This document shows, piece after piece, positions 5,903 through 8,292 of a stretch of 8,292 bases of DNA. This DNA comes from Klenkia sp. (lineage in GTDB: Bacteria; Actinomycetota; Actinomycetes; Mycobacteriales; Geodermatophilaceae): positions 1-8,292 of the forward strand of contig JAOPVM010000118.1 in NCBI GenBank assembly GCA_025966215.1, given 5' to 3'. Both the position numbers and the translations under genes were made by a program. Position 1 is the stretch's first letter. Every line of letters begins with the position of its first letter. The notes beneath the pieces are model-generated. The model was not told the DNA's origin, made no database searches, and saw only the letters and a list, made by a program, of their open reading frames with translations.

Positions 5903-6970
5903 TCAGGGCTGCTGGGGGGCGGCGCGCAGGGTGGCGGTGGCGAACTCGCGCATCCCGTCCTCGAAGGCGACGGCGGCCTGGTGGCCGAGCTCGGTGCGGG
6001 CCCGTTCGGGACTGGCGACGACGTGCCGCACGTCCCCGATCCGGTACTGCCCGGTGACCTGGGCGTCCGGCCCGCCGAACGCGGTGGCCAGTGCCCGGGC
6101 CATGTCCCCGACGGTGTGCGGTACGCCGCTGGCCACGTTGTAGGTGCGCAGCGTCGACTCCTCCGGCGGGTGCTCCAGCGACCGCAGGTTGGCCTGGGCG
6201 ACATCGGTGACGTGCACGAAGTCGCGCATCTGGCCGCCGTCCTCGTAGACCTGCGGTGCCCGGCCGGCCTCCAACGAGGAGCGGAAGATCGAGGCGACGC
6301 CGGCGTAGAAGGTGTCGCGCGGCATCCGCGGCCCGTAGACGTTGTGGTACCTCAACCCGATCGCGGTGCCGCCCGTGGAGCGCGCCCAGGCCGAGGCCAG
6401 GTGCTCCTGCGCGAGCTTGGTCGCGGCGTAGGTGTTGCGCGGGTCGGTGGGGGTCTCCTCGCCCACCTCGCCCCAGGTCAGCTGCTCCCCGCACAGCGGG
6501 CAGGGCGGGTCGAAGCGGCCGGCGTCCAGGTCTGCCTGCCGGCGCGGGGCGGCGGGGACGACGCCGTGCACCGCGCACTCGTAGCGGCCCTCGCCGTAGA
6601 CCACCATCGAACTGGCCAGCACCAGCTGTCCGACGTCGGCGCGGGCCATCCCGGCCAGCAGCACCGCCGTCCCCAGGTCGTTGATGCCGGCGTAGCGCGG
6701 CATGTCCTGGACGTCGATGCCCAGCCCGACCATCGCGGCCTGGTGGTTCACCGCGTCCACCCCGGCGAGCACCCGGTCGACGGTGTCGGCGTCCCGGACG
6801 TCACCCACCACCAGCTCGACGCCGTCCAGTCCGGGCGGGCCGTCGGGGTAGACCGGGTGCACGGCGGGCAACAGGGCGTCCAGGACCCGCACCTCGTGCC
6901 CGGCCTCGAGGTGGGCGGTGACGACGTGCGAGCCGATGAACCCGGCCCCACCGGTGACGAGGATGCGCAT
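5903..6970 (-). CDS. NAD-dependent sugar-nucleotide epimerase/dehydratase (extended SDR) with Cys/His insert
   Basis: A 355-residue extended short-chain dehydrogenase. The Rossmann signature TGGAGFIGS is at 6-14, acidic D60 lies in GDVRD after the third strand, the Ser region LASSM is at 118-122, and the catalytic YAATK (Y171, K175) follows. FVHVTDVAQA (241-250) is the usual family block. An insert between the Ser strand and the Tyr helix carries YGEGRYECAVHG and PPCPLCGE, so C132, H135, C157 and C160 could form a zinc site. This pattern recalls proteins annotated as dTDP-L-rhamnose 4-epimerases or UDP-glucose 4-epimerase-like; the exact sugar is not deducible. ATG 6970 directly precedes the Rossmann strand; the frame is open up to 7024, but that extension would run into tag and past the TAGCGT -10 box. 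Divergent from tag, with 25 bases between starts. No pathway genes adjoin it. Confidence 0.88.
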   Translation of the reverse strand: MRILVTGGAGFIGSHVVTAHLEAGHEVRVLDALLPAVHPVYPDGPPGLDGVELVVGDVRDADTVDRVLAGVDAVNHQAAMVGLGIDVQDMPRYAGINDLGTAVLLAGMARADVGQLVLASSMVVYGEGRYECAVHGVVPAAPRRQADLDAGRFDPPCPLCGEQLTWGEVGEETPTDPRNTYAATKLAQEHLASAWARSTGGTAIGLRYHNVYGPRMPRDTFYAGVASIFRSSLEAGRAPQVYEDGGQMRDFVHVTDVAQANLRSLEHPPEESTLRTYNVASGVPHTVGDMARALATAFGGPDAQVTGQYRIGDVRHVVASPERARTELGHQAAVAFEDGMREFATATLRAAPQQP

Positions 6971-6978
6971 GGGCGCCG

Positions 6979-6984
6979 ACGCTA
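6979..6984 (-). promoter_or_regulatory. -10-like box for the epimerase gene
   Basis: TAGCGT on the minus strand fits TANNNT and ends 8 bases before ATG 6970. There is no Shine-Dalgarno between them, so a leaderless or nearly leaderless message is likely. It shares positions 6983-6984 with the -10 box of tag on the other strand. Confidence 0.5.
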
Positions 6985-6988
6985 GCCT
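6983..6988 (+). promoter_or_regulatory. -10-like box for tag
   Basis: TAGCCT fits TANNNT and ends 7 bases before GTG 6996, the distance expected for a leaderless message. It lies in the palindrome GCTAGC (6981-6986), which also supplies the opposite -10 box. Confidence 0.5.
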
Positions 6989-6995
6989 CGGCCTG

Positions 6996-7556
6996 GTGGA
7001 GCTGCAGCGGTGCGCCTGGGCCACCAGCGCGCCGGACTACGTCGCCTACCACGACGAGGAGTGGGGCGTCCCGGTCCGCGGGGACGACGCCCTGTTCGAG
7101 CGGGTGTGCCTGGAGGCATTCCAGTCCGGGCTGTCCTGGATCACCATCCTGCGCAAGCGCCCGGCGTTCCGGGCCGCGTTCGCCGGCTTCTCGATCGACG
7201 CGGTGGCCGGCTTCACCGACGAGGACGTCGCACGGCTGCTGGCCGACGCCGGGATCGTCCGCAACCGGGCCAAGATCGAGGCTGCCCGTCGCAACGCCCG
7301 CGCCGCCCAGCAGCTGCCCGAGGGTCTGTCGGCGCTGCTGTGGTCCTTCGCGCCGACCGGGGAGCGTCCCAACCCGGCCACCCTGGCCGACGTCCCGGCC
7401 GTCACCGCCGAGTCCACGGCGTTGGCGAAGGAGCTCAAGCGACGGGGGTTCGCTTTCGTCGGCCCGACCACCGCCCACGCCCTCATGCAGGCCACCGGGA
7501 TGGTCGACGACCACGTCGCGGACTGCTTCCGGGCTGGTGTCGCGCGTCTCGGTTGA
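6996..7556 (+). CDS. tag: DNA-3-methyladenine glycosylase I
   Basis: A 186-residue base-excision repair enzyme that removes 3-methyladenine from alkylated DNA, nearly the length of E. coli Tag (187). RCAWAT and DYVAYHDEEWGVPV at the N-terminus, LSWITIL (46-52), the helix-hairpin-like LLADAGIVRNRAKI (81-94) and KRRGFAFVGPTTAHALMQATG (138-158) match the family closely. The zinc ligands of E. coli Tag (C4, H17, H175, C179) correspond to C6, H19, H173 and C177 here, and the conserved Glu (E38 in E. coli) to E40. GTG 6996 is chosen over starts further upstream because homologues begin with M(x)xRCxW and a TAGCCT box precedes it. A DUF3117 gene follows, an order also found in mycobacteria (Rv1210-Rv1211). 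Any link to alkylation response cannot be seen in the promoter. Confidence 0.94.
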   Translation: MELQRCAWATSAPDYVAYHDEEWGVPVRGDDALFERVCLEAFQSGLSWITILRKRPAFRAAFAGFSIDAVAGFTDEDVARLLADAGIVRNRAKIEAARRNARAAQQLPEGLSALLWSFAPTGERPNPATLADVPAVTAESTALAKELKRRGFAFVGPTTAHALMQATGMVDDHVADCFRAGVARLG

Positions 7557-7565
7557 GGGCTCATG

Positions 7566-7594
7566 TTGGTCTCTCTCCGATCATGCGGGAGAAT
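7566..7594 (+). promoter_or_regulatory. Promoter of the DUF3117 gene
   Basis: TTGGTC (7566-7571) and GAGAAT (7589-7594) are spaced 17 bases apart, a standard sigma-70-type layout. The predicted start near 7601 leaves a 5' leader of about 78 bases, unlike the leaderless genes nearby. Confidence 0.45.
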
Positions 7595-7666
7595 GGACGA
7601 CAGCTCTGGTTCGCAGATGGAACGACAGCCACACCGCACCCAGCACGGGGCTGCGGGTGGCCGGTG

Positions 7667-7673
7667 AAGGAGG
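7667..7673 (+). promoter_or_regulatory. Strong Shine-Dalgarno of the DUF3117 gene
   Basis: AAGGAGG, 5 bases before ATG 7679, is the best ribosome-binding site in the window and fixes the start of this very small gene. Confidence 0.8.
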
Positions 7674-7678
7674 CACGC

Positions 7679-7846
7679 ATGGCGGCCATGAAGCCGCGTA
7701 CGGGTGAAGGTCCCCTCGAGGTCACCAAGGAGGGTCGCGGCCTGGTCATGCGCGTTCCGCTCGAAGGCGGTGGACGGCTCGTGGTCGAGCTCTCCGCCGA
7801 TGAGGCAGCGGCGCTCTCCGAGGCACTCCAGGGCGCGATCAGCTGA
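7679..7846 (+). CDS. DUF3117 domain-containing small protein
   Basis: A 55-residue protein beginning MAAMKPRTGEGPLEVTKEGR and ending LSEALQGAIS. It matches the small actinobacterial DUF3117 family, whose members share the KPRTGxGPLEVTKEGRGxxMRVPxxGGGRLVVEL core and an acidic C-terminal helix (SADEAAALSEAL). It has no signal peptide or membrane segment; alternating hydrophobic residues at 24-41 suggest beta strands. The function is unknown. The family's genome position next to tag is shared with M. tuberculosis (Rv1211). It has its own promoter, a 78-base leader with a possible hairpin, and a perfect Shine-Dalgarno, which suggest strong independent expression. Its TGA stop overlaps a CTG that probably starts the next gene. 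Confidence 0.9.
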   Translation: MAAMKPRTGEGPLEVTKEGRGLVMRVPLEGGGRLVVELSADEAAALSEALQGAIS

Positions 7847-8292
7847 CCAGCACGACTCAGACGGCCCCGGCCGCCGGCCACCCGTCGGCGTCCGGGGCCG
7901 CTGCACGTCCGGGGGTCGACGTCGTCGCGGTGCTGCCCCCGCTCACCGACACCGACGTCCTGGTCGTCCCGGTGGGCGCCCGCGGCGCGCTGCCGCACTG
8001 GCTGGTCGACGCGGCCGACCCGGTCGTCGACCCCGGCTGGCTGGCCGGCGCGTTGGCCGACACGGGCAACGGCGGCAGGCCCGGTGGCATCACCAACCTG
8101 CCGGTGCCCGGGCGCCGTCCGCGTTCGGTCGTGGCGGTCTGCATCGGCGACGGGACCCCTGCCGACGTGCGGACCTGCGTCTCGATCGCCGTCCGCCGGG
8201 GTCAGACGTTGGCCGAGCACGGGGCCACCCGGCTGGTCGTCCCGCTGGACAGCGCCGCCGGACCGGCCGGGCCCGAGCAGCTCCGGGCGGCG
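7843..8292 (+). CDS. Probable leucyl aminopeptidase (peptidase M17) N-terminal domain, partial
   Basis: The open frame continues past the right edge, giving 150 residues from CTG 7843. VDVVAVLPPLTDTDVLVVPVG (two strands), GGRPGGITNLPVPGRRP, SVVAVCIGDG and a helix AVRRGQTLAEHGATRLVVPLD fit the macro-like N-terminal domain of M17 aminopeptidases, which cleave N-terminal residues from peptides in the cytoplasm. The metal-binding catalytic domain lies outside the window, so the call rests on the weakly conserved half. No ATG, GTG or TTG occurs in frame between the upstream in-frame stop (7801-7803) and GTG 7930. CTG 7843 gives the natural-looking opening TSTTQTAP, overlaps the DUF3117 stop as CTGA, and keeps the first strand; GTG 7930 would cut that strand. 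Third-position G/C bias holds across 7843-7929, supporting coding. Confidence 0.65.
   Translation, partial: MTSTTQTAPAAGHPSASGAAARPGVDVVAVLPPLTDTDVLVVPVGARGALPHWLVDAADPVVDPGWLAGALADTGNGGRPGGITNLPVPGRRPRSVVAVCIGDGTPADVRTCVSIAVRRGQTLAEHGATRLVVPLDSAAGPAGPEQLRAA

Noticed and set aside
5832..6578. N-terminal extension of the HNH frame up to 6578
   Set aside because: The extension crosses the palindrome and the whole 3' part of the epimerase gene out of frame, and has no DUF222-like sequence.
5006..6985. A 659-codon plus-strand frame opposite the HNH and epimerase genes
   Set aside because: Its translation is Arg/Pro/Gly low-complexity sequence, while the minus strand encodes complete DUF222-HNH and epimerase proteins with all motifs.

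Overview
The window is about 8.3 kb of very GC-rich DNA (strong G/C bias at third codon positions, frequent GTG starts, long spurious open frames opposite real genes). Gene content points to a high-GC actinobacterium: a DUF222/13E12-type HNH protein, a tag gene followed by a DUF3117 gene as in mycobacteria, and leaderless-looking starts. From the feel of the proteins I would guess Geodermatophilaceae or a close relative, but that is inference. I see no rRNA, tRNA, CRISPR array, insertion sequence or prophage gene.

Region 1 (1-1915, minus strand) is a glycosyltransferase-type unit. A family 2 glycosyltransferase overlaps a TIGR04282/DUF2064-type nucleotide-sugar transferase by the 4 bases GTGA. 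After 74 bases follows a membrane protein cut by the window edge, whose four visible histidines fit a b-type cytochrome; it is probably the membrane half of an actinobacterial molybdopterin oxidoreductase. Divergent from this, after only 50 bases, region 2 (1966-4237, plus strand) encodes a large multi-spanning membrane protein with GT-C-like features and then an EamA/DMT transporter. The two glycosyltransferases and the GT-C-like protein could together make and use a lipid-linked sugar; no substrate can be read from the sequence.

Region 3 (4242-6970, minus strand) has a DUF222-HNH nuclease-like protein, tail to tail with the transporter, and upstream of it an NAD-dependent sugar-nucleotide epimerase with a Cys/His-rich insert. 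A perfect 28-bp palindrome lies between the two. A near-consensus actinobacterial LexA (SOS) box sits over the likely start of the HNH gene, suggesting DNA-damage control.

Region 4 (6996-8292, plus strand) holds DNA-3-methyladenine glycosylase I (tag), a 55-residue DUF3117 protein with its own promoter and a strong Shine-Dalgarno, and the N-terminal part of a probable leucyl aminopeptidase (M17) that seems to start at a CTG overlapping the DUF3117 stop.

Most genes are ordinary. The interesting signal is regulatory: two compact divergent promoters with start codons 6-8 bases after a -10 box (one pair with physically overlapping -10 boxes around GCTAGC), an SOS box over a start codon, and the palindrome.
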